64,000 bases of DNA from Saccharibacillus endophyticus. GTDB taxonomy: Bacteria > Bacillota > Bacilli > Paenibacillales > Paenibacillaceae. The notes beneath the pieces were generated by a model. It was not told where the DNA came from, did not search any database, and saw only the letters and a list, made by a program, of their open reading frames with translations. The stretch is taken from NCBI RefSeq assembly GCF_013185185.1, contig NZ_JAAZWE010000005.1, forward strand, positions 124,001-188,000, in the 5' to 3' direction. The number at the start of each line of letters is the position of its first letter. Position 1 is the first letter of the stretch. The position numbers and the translations under genes were made by a program. Below, one piece after another: positions 7,012-15,634 of this stretch.

Positions 7012-8454
7012 ATGGATTGGAAACTGTCTTCGCGCCCGCATCATACGCTGCAAGCCCAAATTGTCGCCCGGATCACCGAACGAATCGAGCATGGCGATTG
7101 GGCAGCCGGAACGCGACTGCCTGCACAGCGAGAGTTGGCTATGCGTTTCGGCGTGAACCGCAGCACCGTCCAAGCCGCGCTCGACGAGTTGAAGGCAGAC
7201 GGCCTGCTCGAGACAAGGCAAGGCTCTGGCGCTTATGTGTCGGGCAGCGCCTGGAACGCGCTTCTTGCCCGCTCCCAACCGAATTGGCAGCGGCACATCC
7301 GCGCAAGCGTGCACAGGCCGAACCGGCATACCATTCGTCTGATTAACGAAAGCGAGCCGGATCCTTCTTTTATTCGACTTGGAACGGGCGAGCTTTCGCC
7401 GGAACTGCTGCCTGCCGAACAATTGCAACGATCCTTGCATGACCTCAAGCTGGATGCCCGCACGCTCGGCTATTCGGAACCGCTCGGCAGTTTGAGACTG
7501 CGTTCGGCTGTCCGCACCCGACTCGAGGGATTGGGTATTCATGCGCAGCCCGATAATATCTGCATCGTCTCGGGCGCTCTCCAAGCCCTGCAATTAATTT
7601 CGGTGGGCCTGCTGGAAGACGGATCCACGGTATTTCACGAATCGGCTTCGTATCTGAACTCCGTGCATCCTTTTCAATCGGCAGGCATGCGCATGTTGAC
7701 CTTCCGACCGGGTTCGGATGTCCAAGAACGCTTGGCACGGGCAGGCCGCGGGCGTCAGTCTCTGCTGTATGCCGTCCCTGCCTTGAACAATCCTACCGGA
7801 CGAAGTTGGAACGAAAAGGAGCGAAAAACCGTTTACGATGCTTGCTCCGATCTGCGCATCCCGATCGTCGAGGACGACGTGTACCGGGATTTGCTGTTCG
7901 CGCCGGGCTTGCCGCCGATCAAGGCCTCCGACTCTTCGGGGCAGGTGCTGTATTTGGGGAGCCTGTCCAAGTCGCTGAGTCCGGGACTGCGCATCGGCTG
8001 GATCGTCGCGCCGTCTCCGGTCATCGCTCGACTGGCCGACGTGAAAATGCAGACCGACTACGGTTCGAGCGCTTTTTCCCAAGAAATTGCGGCCCACTGG
8101 TTGGAGTCCGGCTTGTATGCGCATCATGCCGAGCAATTGCGGAGCAAGCTTCAGGCACGGGCAAGCTTTGCCGAACAAGCCCTGCATGACAGACTTGGCG
8201 AGTTTGCCGATTGGCAGACGCCGGAAGGCGGTTTTTACATCTGGCTGCGTTTCCTTCACCCTATCGTGAACAAAGGCTTTTTCCGTCGTCTGCTGGATCG
8301 GAAAGTGCTGATCAACCCGGGTTACATTTATGCGCCCGACGATCTGCATCATATTCGCTTCTCTTGTGCTTACGCCTCGCAGGAAGAAATGATTAGCGGG
8401 CTGGATATCCTTCGGGAAGAAGTTATACGTTCACTCTCGAATCCGAATAGGTAA
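7012..8454 (+). CDS. MocR-type regulator (GntR HTH + PLP aminotransferase fold)
   Basis: A 480-residue MocR/PdxR-type regulator. Residues 1-80 form a GntR winged helix (RITERIEHGDWAAGTRLPAQ, then NRSTVQAALDELKADG). The remainder is a fold-type I aminotransferase domain, with NNPTGRSW and the PLP-binding lysine Lys320 in SLSKSLSPGLRIGW. Such proteins sense PLP or PLP adducts of amines and control linked metabolic or transport genes. The start is ATG 7012 behind GGAGGG. Because it is divergent from a LysE-family exporter, the likely role is amino acid-responsive control of that exporter. A terminator follows directly. Confidence 0.9.
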   Translation: MDWKLSSRPHHTLQAQIVARITERIEHGDWAAGTRLPAQRELAMRFGVNRSTVQAALDELKADGLLETRQGSGAYVSGSAWNALLARSQPNWQRHIRASVHRPNRHTIRLINESEPDPSFIRLGTGELSPELLPAEQLQRSLHDLKLDARTLGYSEPLGSLRLRSAVRTRLEGLGIHAQPDNICIVSGALQALQLISVGLLEDGSTVFHESASYLNSVHPFQSAGMRMLTFRPGSDVQERLARAGRGRQSLLYAVPALNNPTGRSWNEKERKTVYDACSDLRIPIVEDDVYRDLLFAPGLPPIKASDSSGQVLYLGSLSKSLSPGLRIGWIVAPSPVIARLADVKMQTDYGSSAFSQEIAAHWLESGLYAHHAEQLRSKLQARASFAEQALHDRLGEFADWQTPEGGFYIWLRFLHPIVNKGFFRRLLDRKVLINPGYIYAPDDLHHIRFSCAYASQEEMISGLDILREEVIRSLSNPNR

Positions 8455-8458
8455 AAGC

Positions 8459-8504
8459 CAACAAAAACCCGATGCGCACGGAGGATGCGATCGGGCTTTT
8501 GTTG
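8459..8504 (+). terminator. Terminator after MocR gene
   Basis: CAACAAAAACCCGAT (8459-8473) pairs with ATCGGGCTTTTGTTG (8490-8504) with one mismatch. A and T tracts in the arms allow it to act in both directions between convergent genes. Confidence 0.85.
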
Positions 8505-8555
8505 GGGTTGAAATGAAATTCGGCTGAGAGACCGTTCAAGAGAGGCGGACCGTTG

Positions 8556-8951
8556 TTACGCCCGGATATCGAGCAGGCTTCCGGTATCGCCGGCCGAAGC
8601 CGATGCCGTGTTTTGCAGAAGCATCTTCTCGTCCGGGGCCCGCTGCTCCGTTTGCGAAGCTTGGTTCGCCGCAGGTGACGCCGGAGCGGAGGACTCCGCC
8701 GAAGCACTCTTCTGCGAACTAAGCTGCGCAATTTGGCGTTCGATCTGCTGAATCCGCTGCCGGATCTGCTTGACCTGCTGCTCTTGTTCCGACTTGTCGG
8801 ATTGATCGGAGCTTTGTTCGGCTTTGGTCAATTCCGATCGGAGCGCGGACTTCTGTTTCTCCAATTGCGCGATTTGCTTCGTCGAATCCGAGGCGGAAGA
8901 AGCGGATGAATACGACGCTGCGCTGCTTGAAGATACGGATGAGACGGACAT
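8556..8951 (-). CDS. FlxA-like coiled-coil protein
   Basis: A 131-residue Ser/Ala/Gln-rich protein. Residues 1-24 are almost entirely Ser, Ala, Val and Tyr. Residues 25-80 form a charged coiled coil (TKQIAQLEKQKSALRSELTK and VKQIRQRIQQIERQIAQL) as in the FlxA-like family. The rest is a low-complexity Ala/Ser/Gln tail. The function of the family is unknown; it is often linked to flagellar regulation in enterics but not in Bacilli. There is no signal peptide or membrane segment. The start is ATG 8951. A similarly organised gene lies upstream on the same strand but is separated by a terminator, so they are probably separate transcripts. Confidence 0.65.
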   Translation of the reverse strand: MSVSSVSSSSAASYSSASSASDSTKQIAQLEKQKSALRSELTKAEQSSDQSDKSEQEQQVKQIRQRIQQIERQIAQLSSQKSASAESSAPASPAANQASQTEQRAPDEKMLLQNTASASAGDTGSLLDIRA

Positions 8952-9082
8952 GAAACCCCTGCTTTCTGTATCGGTATCGAAGTTCGGTGGATCGAGCCGT
9001 TTGCCTACTTCTTCTCCATTGTAAGCCTTGTCGTTGAATACCGGCTGAACGGCAGCTGAAAGTTTGCTGAATGCCGGAAAAC

Positions 9083-9126
9083 AAAAAGAAGCCCTCCTCC
9101 CGGCGTGTATCCGAGGGTGAGAGCTT
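9083..9126 (-). terminator. Terminator after the 9148-9717 gene
   Basis: On the minus strand GAAGC and CCCTC pair with GAGGG and CTTC, and a T run follows. It is positioned to end leftward transcription from the coiled-coil protein gene. Confidence 0.6.
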
Positions 9127-9147
9127 CCGGAAGCAGAACTTTCTTTT

Positions 9148-9717
9148 TTAAATACTCACGTCGAAATTACGACCGACCTTCGCGGCCCGGGTTGTCTCCG
9201 AACGGTTTTCCCACGGTTGCACCGCACCCGGAGCAGAAGGCGCCGAATAGAGCGAACCCGGAGAATCGAACGAACCCAACATGGCTCGGGCATAATCGTC
9301 TCCGCCTTTCGGAGCCGGCACCCGGTTTGCGGATGCGGTCTGGGCAGGCTCTTCCTTCTCTTCTTCCGGAAGGGCGAACACAGGCTGCTCCTTCTGCTGC
9401 TCCTGCTCGGAATGCTCATGCTCCGGACGCCCCTGCACCGTGAATTCCGCACGTTCTCCGTTTGCCGCATCCAGCAGGGCAATATGCCGCTCGAGCAGTG
9501 CGATATGCCGTCGGATGCGCATCGCCCGCTGATCGCGGTCCGCGACCGAAGCCGGGAGTTGAAGCACGCGGGACAGCTCGGCTTCCAGACTGACCTTTCG
9601 ACTTTCCAGCGGAGCTTTGCCATGGCGACTCGGCGTGTACGAAGTGTTTAAAGCCGTGAGACCTCCGATCGGAGATATGGAACCCATTCTGCCTTGTATA
9701 CTGCTCATTGAAGCCAT
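9148..9717 (-). CDS. Hypothetical coiled-coil protein
   Basis: I do not recognise a family. The 189-residue product starts with a Ser/Gly/Ile segment. It then has a strongly helical, heptad-like stretch (LEAELSRVLQLPASVADRDQ and IRRHIALLERHIALLDAANG, roughly residues 45-85) and ends in an acidic Glu/Gln-rich linker and a Pro/Ser tail. The layout (short polar head, central coiled coil, disordered tail) echoes the FlxA-like protein encoded just downstream, so the two may be diverged relatives. It is probably cytosolic. The start is uncertain: ATG 9717 and ATG 9708 both follow a GAGAGG stretch, and neither spacing is ideal. Confidence 0.6.
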   Translation of the reverse strand: MASMSSIQGRMGSISPIGGLTALNTSYTPSRHGKAPLESRKVSLEAELSRVLQLPASVADRDQRAMRIRRHIALLERHIALLDAANGERAEFTVQGRPEHEHSEQEQQKEQPVFALPEEEKEEPAQTASANRVPAPKGGDDYARAMLGSFDSPGSLYSAPSAPGAVQPWENRSETTRAAKVGRNFDVSI

Positions 9718-10051
9718 CCGCCTCTCTCTTCGTGAAAATGAAAAACGTCGAATGTCACATGCGCATGCATAGATTTTAAACTCGTGTGTCCTACTCGTTC
9801 AAACCAGCGATCACCGTTTATGTGACTGGGCCGCCCGAATTTTTTGGACTGCCCGGTTTTTTTTCGATCAGAGTTGAGTAAATAGTGCAAAATATACTGA
9901 TTCCGTATAACTTACCCCGTTTTGCTCCTTTGTAACGCTCGAAACCAAAAAAACTTGCAAAATCCGACAAAAACGGATTTTGCAAGCAATTGGGCGAGCA
10001 AAACGAAACGTTTCGCAGATAAGCGACAAATCCCGAATTCGGTTTAAAACT
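9718..10051. other. Intergenic region 9718-10051
   Basis: Besides the pcp terminator this 334 bp gap is AT-rich and holds a perfect 12 bp palindrome, CGAAACGTTTCG (10004-10015). I see no gene, repeat copy or RNA that I can name. Confidence 0.5.
9946..9986 (-). terminator. Terminator after pcp
   Basis: A perfect 13 bp stem, CTTGCAAAATCCG (9954-9966) with CGGATTTTGCAAG (9974-9986), is followed on the minus strand by seven T. It ends the pcp transcript. Confidence 0.88.
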
Positions 10052-10690
10052 CTATATTCGATGCATATCCCGATCATGAATCGCCTGAGCCGTAACCTTA
10101 ACGATGATTCTGAGCGCATCCAGCAGCGTTTCTTGAGGCAGTGAAGGAAGTGTCGGTTTAAGCACGGACAAGCGGGTCGAAGCCGGAAAATGAACAAATC
10201 CCGCGAGTGTTTTTGCCTCCTTCTGCCGTAACGAATCCAATAAAGCGTACATCGTATTATTGCAAATATACGTTCCTGCCGTATTCGAGACGGAAGACGG
10301 AATATCGGCCGCGCGAAGCTCTTTTACCATCTGCCGGATCGGCAGGGTAGCGAACAAGCCGTCCGGCCCTCCTTGACGGATAGGCTCGTCGCGCGGGCTG
10401 CGCCCTCCGTTGTCTGCATAGCTCTCCGTATCTTTAACGTTGATCGCCACCCGTTCCGGCGTAACGGACACGCGTCCCGCGGCCAGGCCGCAAGCGATTA
10501 CCGCATCCGGCTGCAAACGCTCGGTCTCCTCCAACAGCCGTTCGGCGCAATCGTCATAGCGTACGGGCAGCAACAGCGTATGGACGTCGACGCCTTCAAA
10601 TGTTTCTTGAGCGATACGCTCCAACAGCTCCTGCGTCGGATTAATCGGCGAGTCGCCGAAAGGCTCGAAGCCCGAAATCAAAATTTTCAT
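10052..10690 (-). CDS. pcp: Pyroglutamyl peptidase I
   Basis: A 212-residue cysteine peptidase of family C15 that removes N-terminal pyroglutamate from peptides in the cytosol. It begins MKILISGFEPFG, the family signature. The catalytic triad is visible as Glu79 in GRVSVTPERVAIN, Cys143 in NTAGTYICNN and His167 in GFVHFP. Length and motif spacing match known enzymes (about 215 residues). The gene lies 12 bp after the small ion-channel gene on the same strand, so the two are probably co-transcribed. A strong terminator follows. Confidence 0.95.
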   Translation of the reverse strand: MKILISGFEPFGDSPINPTQELLERIAQETFEGVDVHTLLLPVRYDDCAERLLEETERLQPDAVIACGLAAGRVSVTPERVAINVKDTESYADNGGRSPRDEPIRQGGPDGLFATLPIRQMVKELRAADIPSSVSNTAGTYICNNTMYALLDSLRQKEAKTLAGFVHFPASTRLSVLKPTLPSLPQETLLDALRIIVKVTAQAIHDRDMHRI

Positions 10691-10702
10691 TGCTGATCTC
10701 TC

Positions 10703-11086
10703 CTATTCGATTTGCTTTTTTCGCTTGCCGGTCTTTTTCCCGTTCGAATCTCCGTCCTCTTCGCGCCGCTTTTCCTTGAATATCGCATAGGCGATATGCA
10801 GCATAAGCCCGAGGAAGATTCCCGTACCCGCCAGAACATAGACCATGGTAAAAACTTTGCCCAAACTCGTGGTCGGCACAAAGTCGGGATGCCCCACCGT
10901 GCTGAGCGTCATGACGCAGAAATACAAAGCATCCACGATCGCCAACCCTTCTTCCCGTACATAGAAGATCGTTCCCGATATCAAGAAAATCAGCGCCAGA
11001 ACAAATAAGGCCTGAAAGTTTTTGGAGCGAAAAGCTCTGAATATTCCTCCAATCAAGCGTTTGAGCGTCAGTAAAAACGAAACCAT
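10703..11086 (-). CDS. Two-TM potassium channel-like protein, altered filter
   Basis: A 127-residue membrane protein with the pore-loop channel layout: an amphipathic N-terminus, TM1 (about residues 24-43), a pore helix and filter, TM2 (about 79-103) and a basic cytosolic tail. The filter region reads MTLSTVGHPDF (residues 59-69), where potassium channels have T-V-G-Y-G-D. Tyr is replaced by His66 and the second Gly by Pro67, while Asp68 is kept. Ion selectivity is therefore uncertain. There is no RCK domain. The start is ATG 11086 behind AAGGAGGAG. It precedes pcp in a likely two-gene operon. Confidence 0.75.
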   Translation of the reverse strand: MVSFLLTLKRLIGGIFRAFRSKNFQALFVLALIFLISGTIFYVREEGLAIVDALYFCVMTLSTVGHPDFVPTTSLGKVFTMVYVLAGTGIFLGLMLHIAYAIFKEKRREEDGDSNGKKTGKRKKQIE

Positions 11087-11351
11087 CCCTTCTCCTCCTT
11101 CAAATTGAAATCGCGCGCCCGCGCTTCTTGTTTTTGATCTTCTTTCTAACCTAACGTGATCGAAGGGCAAGACGCAAGCCTTTATACCGGTCGCATGCGC
11201 TCCGTGCCGCTTGCGAACGCCGTAAATCGGTCTTGAGACCGAGAGCTATTCAATCCGTTGGACGAGGTGCACGGGTACCTTAAAAGCGTATAGTTAACCT
11301 AGACTTCGACGTGCTGACGTGCACGATCACAAAAACAGAGGAGAGGTTGTT

Positions 11352-11870
11352 ATGTCAAAAAAAGCGATTCTCGGTCCGCTGCTGATTCTGCTCGGCGCGT
11401 ACTTGCTGCTCGGACAAGGGACAGGCATGAATTCGGGAATGATTTTCGCGTACTTCTGGGCTTCCTTGTTTATTCTGCCGCTCGGCCTGTTCTTCCACTG
11501 GATGTACTTCTCGATGACTCACGGCAAAGCGCCCGGACTGCTGATTCCCGGCGGCGTGTTGGTAACGGTCGCCATCGTCTGCCAGGTTGCCATGCTGTTC
11601 GACAGTTGGGATGTCATGTGGCCCGGATTCATTTTGGCTCCGGCCGTCGGCCTGCTCGAGTTCTACTTCTTCGGCGGACGCAATCGTTGGCTGCTGATTC
11701 CGATCAATATCCTGACCGTGGTTTCGCTGCTGTTCTTCGCCGTATTCTCGATCGAAGCCTTGACGACGCGCACTTTCATGGAGCAGCCGCTGCTGGCTTT
11801 CGTGCTGATCGGCTTGGGCGCTCTGCTGCTGATTCCTTTCAACAAAAGGTCCAAGGTCTCCAAATTCTAA
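11352..11870 (+). CDS. LiaI-like multi-pass membrane protein
   Basis: A 172-residue protein with about six hydrophobic helices and short polar loops. It starts MSKKAILGPLLILLGAYLLL, a pattern shared with LiaI/LiaF-type and DUF5668-type membrane proteins of Bacilli, where the GPLLILLG segment recurs. Family members take part in cell-envelope stress responses, but no Lia kinase or regulator is nearby, so no role is assigned. A basic C-terminal end (NKRSKVSKF) suggests that terminus is cytosolic. The start is ATG 11352 with a GAGGAGAGG ribosome binding site. It appears to be a single-gene transcript ending at a strong terminator. Confidence 0.65.
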   Translation: MSKKAILGPLLILLGAYLLLGQGTGMNSGMIFAYFWASLFILPLGLFFHWMYFSMTHGKAPGLLIPGGVLVTVAIVCQVAMLFDSWDVMWPGFILAPAVGLLEFYFFGGRNRWLLIPINILTVVSLLFFAVFSIEALTTRTFMEQPLLAFVLIGLGALLLIPFNKRSKVSKF

Positions 11871-11892
11871 AAGCCGCTCCGCTCCGAGCTTC

Positions 11893-11940
11893 AACAAAAA
11901 AGAGCGCGTTTCGCATCTAGCGAAACGCGCTCTTTTTGTT
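11893..11940. terminator. Bidirectional terminator
   Basis: A stem of about 21 bp, AACAAAAAAGAGCGCG plus TTTCGC with GCGAAACGCGCTC plus TTTTTGTT, lies around a five-base loop between convergent genes. It is among the strongest hairpins in the window. Confidence 0.92.
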
Positions 11941-11985
11941 CACGCTCCGATACGGGACCAGAGCGTGTCTTCAAGCATCGGAAGT

Positions 11986-13917
11986 TTACGATTCGCCTTT
12001 CAGCGCTTCCACCAGTAATTGCGTATACGCCCGGGCTCCCGCCGGCATCAAATGCACGCCGTCCCTGGCAAAGTAATCATCGCGTCCCGCGCTCGCCGTG
12101 TACCAATCCACAAGCAGGATTCGATCATCCCGCTGCGCGGCGTTCTGCAAAGTACTGTTCACGACGCTCTCCCATGGACGCGGGACACGCGTGTTCACAA
12201 GCACGATTTTGGTTGCGTCCGGCAGCTTCGCCAACAGATCGTTCATCTGCTCGTCGGTAAACGAACCGTTCGTCCCGAGCTGGATCAGTACCGTCGTTCC
12301 CATCTGTCCCCGCGCATCCAACTGATCGACGAGAGCCGGGGCTTGAGACATCTGCCGACCGACCAGTCCGTCGACCGTTATTCCGGGCAGCGCCTCCTCC
12401 AGATAAGGCTGAATATCGAGCATCACGGAATCCCCGATGGCCGTCATTCCCACTCCGGTTCCGGCCGGCAAAACGGTCTGCTTCGCTTCGCCGTTTGCAG
12501 GGTCCGCAGCGCCGGATGCGTTCGCCGCAACGCCCGCGGCCCCTCCTTGCGCCACCTGCGTTTCCGCGGCCGGAATATCCGTCCCCGCATAAGGAGTCTG
12601 CGCTTCCGCCGGCGGAGCCAACCGGGTCATCGCAAAGCCGAGAATCAACACCAGCGCAACCGAGCCGCCCAATGTCCCGGCCAAGCGTTTACGCCCGATG
12701 CCGGGCTCTTTCATGACGCGGCGCCACCATTTGCCGAACTCGCCTGTACGGACCGGCTGTTCGATATAACGGTACGACAGAGCTGCCAATACGAAACTCA
12801 CAATCAATTGCAGCACGATGCGAAGCATGTTCGGCCCGCCCGTATTGACGAGCGGGGTGGTCAGCACGATGACCGGATAATGCCATAAATACAATCCGTA
12901 CGAACGGGCGCCGATCCAACGCAGCGGCTTCGTGCCCAATACGCGGCCGAGCCGGCAGGCCGGATGCGCCAGCGCGGCAACGAGGATCGTCGTCGCCAGC
13001 GACAGCAGCACCATACCGCCCCGATACAGGAACGTGCCGTAGTCGTTGGATTTGAAGATCAAGACCGCAATGACGATCAGGCAGATCGTCGCCGTAATAT
13101 CCAGCGTCTTCGTGGCCGACTTCGAGATGTTCGTTTTGAGCTTGCGGCTCGGCCAGACAACCGCCAGCGCCGCGCCGATCAACAGCGAGAACAGGCGGGT
13201 ATCCGTGCCGTAGTAGACCCGGCTCGGATCTTCGCCCGGACGGTACATGATCGCCATCGCCAGTGCCGAAGCCAATGCAAGTCCCGCCAGTACCAGCGCG
13301 AGCTTGCCGCGATTCTTCTGAGCTAGAATCAGTCCGATTCCGAGCAGAATCGGCCAAAAGATATAAAATTGTTCCTCCACGGCAAGCGACCATAGATGCC
13401 CGAGCGGCGATAGCGGACCGAAGCTCTGGAAGTAAGACACTTCATGGAAGATCGACCACCAGTTACTGTAGTAGAGAAGCGCGGCGGGTACGTCCCCGAT
13501 CATGGCGGGAAGTCTGGTACGGTCGACGATCAACGACCATAGAATCGTCACCAGCACGACCGCCAGCATGGCGGGCAGCAGTCTTTTCGCCCGTCTAACC
13601 CAAAAATCCTTCATATCGAACTTTCCGGTCCGGTCCCATTGCGCCAAAAGAATGTCCGTGATCAAGTAGCCGGATAACACGAAGAACATCGTGACGCCCA
13701 GCAAACCGCCGGGTGCCCATTCCGTATGAAGATGATAGGCGATGACGGCCAGCACGGCGAGCGCGCGCAATCCGTCAAGCCCCGGCATATAACGTCCGGC
13801 ACTGGGCTTGGGCTGTTCGGACGCCGGACTTCTTCGGCCGGAAGGCCGGGACTCTTCCCTATCGTACCGCCTGTTTTCACTTTTCGCTTCATTGCCTGCG
13901 TGTTGTCCGTTAATCAT
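11986..13917 (-). CDS. OatA-like O-acyltransferase (acyltransferase 3 + SGNH)
   Basis: A 643-residue membrane protein. A polar N-terminal tail of about 40 residues is followed by an acyltransferase-3 domain of about ten TM helices (MPGLDGLRALAVLAVIAYHL is the typical opening, with the conserved His). The C-terminus is an extracellular SGNH hydrolase-like domain with GDSVM near residue 490 and the catalytic Asp/His pair in DGVHLMPAGA. The first domain carries an acyl group across the membrane and the second transfers it. In OatA the acceptor is peptidoglycan MurNAc, which gives lysozyme resistance; that acceptor is inferred here. The ribosome binding site (AGAGG) is close to ATG 13917. The gene is monocistronic with a long repeat-filled upstream region. 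Confidence 0.88.
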   Translation of the reverse strand: MINGQHAGNEAKSENRRYDREESRPSGRRSPASEQPKPSAGRYMPGLDGLRALAVLAVIAYHLHTEWAPGGLLGVTMFFVLSGYLITDILLAQWDRTGKFDMKDFWVRRAKRLLPAMLAVVLVTILWSLIVDRTRLPAMIGDVPAALLYYSNWWSIFHEVSYFQSFGPLSPLGHLWSLAVEEQFYIFWPILLGIGLILAQKNRGKLALVLAGLALASALAMAIMYRPGEDPSRVYYGTDTRLFSLLIGAALAVVWPSRKLKTNISKSATKTLDITATICLIVIAVLIFKSNDYGTFLYRGGMVLLSLATTILVAALAHPACRLGRVLGTKPLRWIGARSYGLYLWHYPVIVLTTPLVNTGGPNMLRIVLQLIVSFVLAALSYRYIEQPVRTGEFGKWWRRVMKEPGIGRKRLAGTLGGSVALVLILGFAMTRLAPPAEAQTPYAGTDIPAAETQVAQGGAAGVAANASGAADPANGEAKQTVLPAGTGVGMTAIGDSVMLDIQPYLEEALPGITVDGLVGRQMSQAPALVDQLDARGQMGTTVLIQLGTNGSFTDEQMNDLLAKLPDATKIVLVNTRVPRPWESVVNSTLQNAAQRDDRILLVDWYTASAGRDDYFARDGVHLMPAGARAYTQLLVEALKGES

Positions 13918-14222
13918 GGCCTCTGCCCTTTCGGTGATTCGGATTTATGTAAGCCTCTTCGGGTTTCGAACCTGCGGCTGTCAATATACTAACCCCTATT
14001 ATAAGCAGGTCGCGCGTTTATATCCAGAATCAGACCGTTTTTTTCCAGAAGGACTTTCGAATGCGACGGTGATTGCGATCGCCGTCGCCTCGCTCGGTAC
14101 CGACCGGCGATCCGGCATGCGACCCGAACCCGCGAAGAATGATATCCGCTTAAGGCAACCTGACAGCAGATAGACGCAAATCGACCGTCCCCGGACTCGG
14201 GAACGGTCGATTGTTGAAATAG

Positions 14223-14324
14223 TACCTTGACCGCTTCAGAAGTTAGGTTACGCCCCTCGAAAACCCGCTTGAACCGTGCGTATTTCCGATGGACGCAAAC
14301 CTTAAACTTAATGCGGTCAAAGTA
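14223..14324. repeat. R2 palindromic element, copy 1
   Basis: The outer arms are TACCTTGACCGC (14223-14234) and GCGGTCAAAGTA (14313-14324). The inner boxes are TTAGGTTACG (14243-14252) and CGCAAACCTTAA (14294-14305). The same outer and inner boxes recur at 33565-33666, and in altered form at 18528-18633. The element is about 100 bp and non-coding. Confidence 0.75.
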
Positions 14325-14330
14325 ATAGCT

Positions 14331-14501
14331 GCAAATATCCATTTATTTTCGCCAAATCCGTCTTTAAAAGCGAAATAACAACATATATCCATTTATTCCG
14401 CCTGAATTCAGGCATGATTCACTTTTTCGCTTCGTTTAGCTGTATATTCGCATCTATTTTCGGTCCCGCCGTTGCGACTTCGAAATAACTGTATATTCGC
14501 A
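14331..14501. repeat. Mirror-arranged 13-base motif, four copies (R3)
   Basis: ATATCCATTTATT occurs at 14335-14347 and 14385-14397. CTGTATATTCGCA occurs at 14440-14452 and 14489-14501, and its reverse complement resembles the first motif (TGCRAATAT). Spacing is 50 and 49 bp, and the four sites are symmetric about 14417. This may be a protein binding array or the relic of another palindromic element. Confidence 0.5.
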
Positions 14502-14563
14502 CTTGTTTCATATGCCCAGGCAACGACAGGAACAGCGGCAACGGAAGGAACATCAGCAGCGGT

Positions 14564-15634
14564 CTACGACCCGTTCATCTTGAATTGCAGGAACAATTCA
14601 TTATACCGAACCAACATCTTTTTGCCCAAGTTCTCGTACACTTCCAACCGTTCGGTCAGCTCGTCCGGCGGATAGAAGCGCTCGTCGCCCGAAATATCCT
14701 CCGGCAGCAGCGCGAGCGCGGCGTCGTTCGGCGTTGAATATCCGACATACTCCGTGTTCTGCGCGTTCACTTCCGGATCGAGCATGAAGTTGATGAACGC
14801 CATCGCGCCGTCGACGTTTTGCGCCGTCTTCGGAACGACCATGTTGTCGAAATACAGGTTCGACCCTTCCTCCGGCACCACGTAATCCAGCTCTTCGTTC
14901 TCGCTCATGATCTCCGAAGCGTCGCCCGAGAATACGAGCCCCGCCGCCGCTTCGCCGTTGGCGAGCAGCAGCTTGATCTCGTCGCCCACGATCGCTTTGA
15001 CGTTCGGCGAAAGCTGCATCAGATGATCCAGCGCCTGCTGCAAATGCTCTTCGTTCGTATCGTTGAGCGAATAGCCTTGACTGACCAGACCCGTACCGAT
15101 CACTTCGCGCGCCCCGTCCGTCAGCAGGATATCGTTGCGCAGCGAAGGGTCCCATAGATCTTCCCAACTTTCGAACGCCAGGTCCGTCAAATTCGGGTTG
15201 TAGACCACGCCGAGCGTGCCCCAGAAGTAAGGCATGGAATACTCGTTACCCGGATCGAACGACAAATTCAAAAACTTCGGATCGATGTATTTCATGTTCG
15301 GAATCTTCTCATGATCGAGCGGAATCAACAGCTTTTCTTCCCGCATTTTCTCGATCGCATAGTCAGACGGTACCGCGATATCGAACGTCGTGCCGCCCTG
15401 CTCGATCTTGGTCAGCATCGCTTCGTTCGAATCGAACGTCTGATAAATCACCGTGATCCCTGTCTCTTCTTGGAAACGGTCAAGCAGTTCCGGATCGATA
15501 TAATCGCCCCAGTTGTAGATGGTCAACGTGTTGCCGCTGCTGTAACCTTGGCTGGAGTTCAAGCGGTTCGCTACAAGGATCAGCGCGAAAGCGACGACCA
15601 GAATCAGGATCAACGTACGCGTCATCGACTTCAT
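14564..15634 (-). CDS. potD: Spermidine/putrescine ABC transporter, binding protein
   Basis: A 356-residue periplasmic-binding-protein-type polyamine receptor. After an N-terminal hydrophobic segment (residues 6-24) the mature chain starts with NTLTIYNWGDYIDPELLDRF, the PotD/PotF signature, followed by TFDIAVPSDYAIEKM. There is no lipobox cysteine after the hydrophobic segment, so it is probably held by an uncleaved membrane anchor and not by lipid. Its start overlaps the potC stop by four bases, which indicates translational coupling. It is the last gene of potA-potB-potC-potD, all read leftward. Confidence 0.93.
   Translation of the reverse strand: MKSMTRTLILILVVAFALILVANRLNSSQGYSSGNTLTIYNWGDYIDPELLDRFQEETGITVIYQTFDSNEAMLTKIEQGGTTFDIAVPSDYAIEKMREEKLLIPLDHEKIPNMKYIDPKFLNLSFDPGNEYSMPYFWGTLGVVYNPNLTDLAFESWEDLWDPSLRNDILLTDGAREVIGTGLVSQGYSLNDTNEEHLQQALDHLMQLSPNVKAIVGDEIKLLLANGEAAAGLVFSGDASEIMSENEELDYVVPEEGSNLYFDNMVVPKTAQNVDGAMAFINFMLDPEVNAQNTEYVGYSTPNDAALALLPEDISGDERFYPPDELTERLEVYENLGKKMLVRYNELFLQFKMNGS

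Larger units (their letters stand above)
13918..14563. other. Repeat-filled intergenic region 13918-14563
   Basis: This 646 bp gap between the acyltransferase start and the potD end contains no convincing gene. From left to right it holds the acyltransferase promoter area, a hairpin near 14179-14212 (TCGACCGT against ACGGTCGA), a full R2 palindrome (14223-14324) and four copies of a short 13-base motif in mirror arrangement (14331-14501). Confidence 0.6.

Noticed and set aside
14331..14501. Regularly spaced repeats suggesting a CRISPR array
   Set aside because: Only four short motifs of 13 bases in two orientations, with no repeated 25-40 bp unit and no cas genes in the window.
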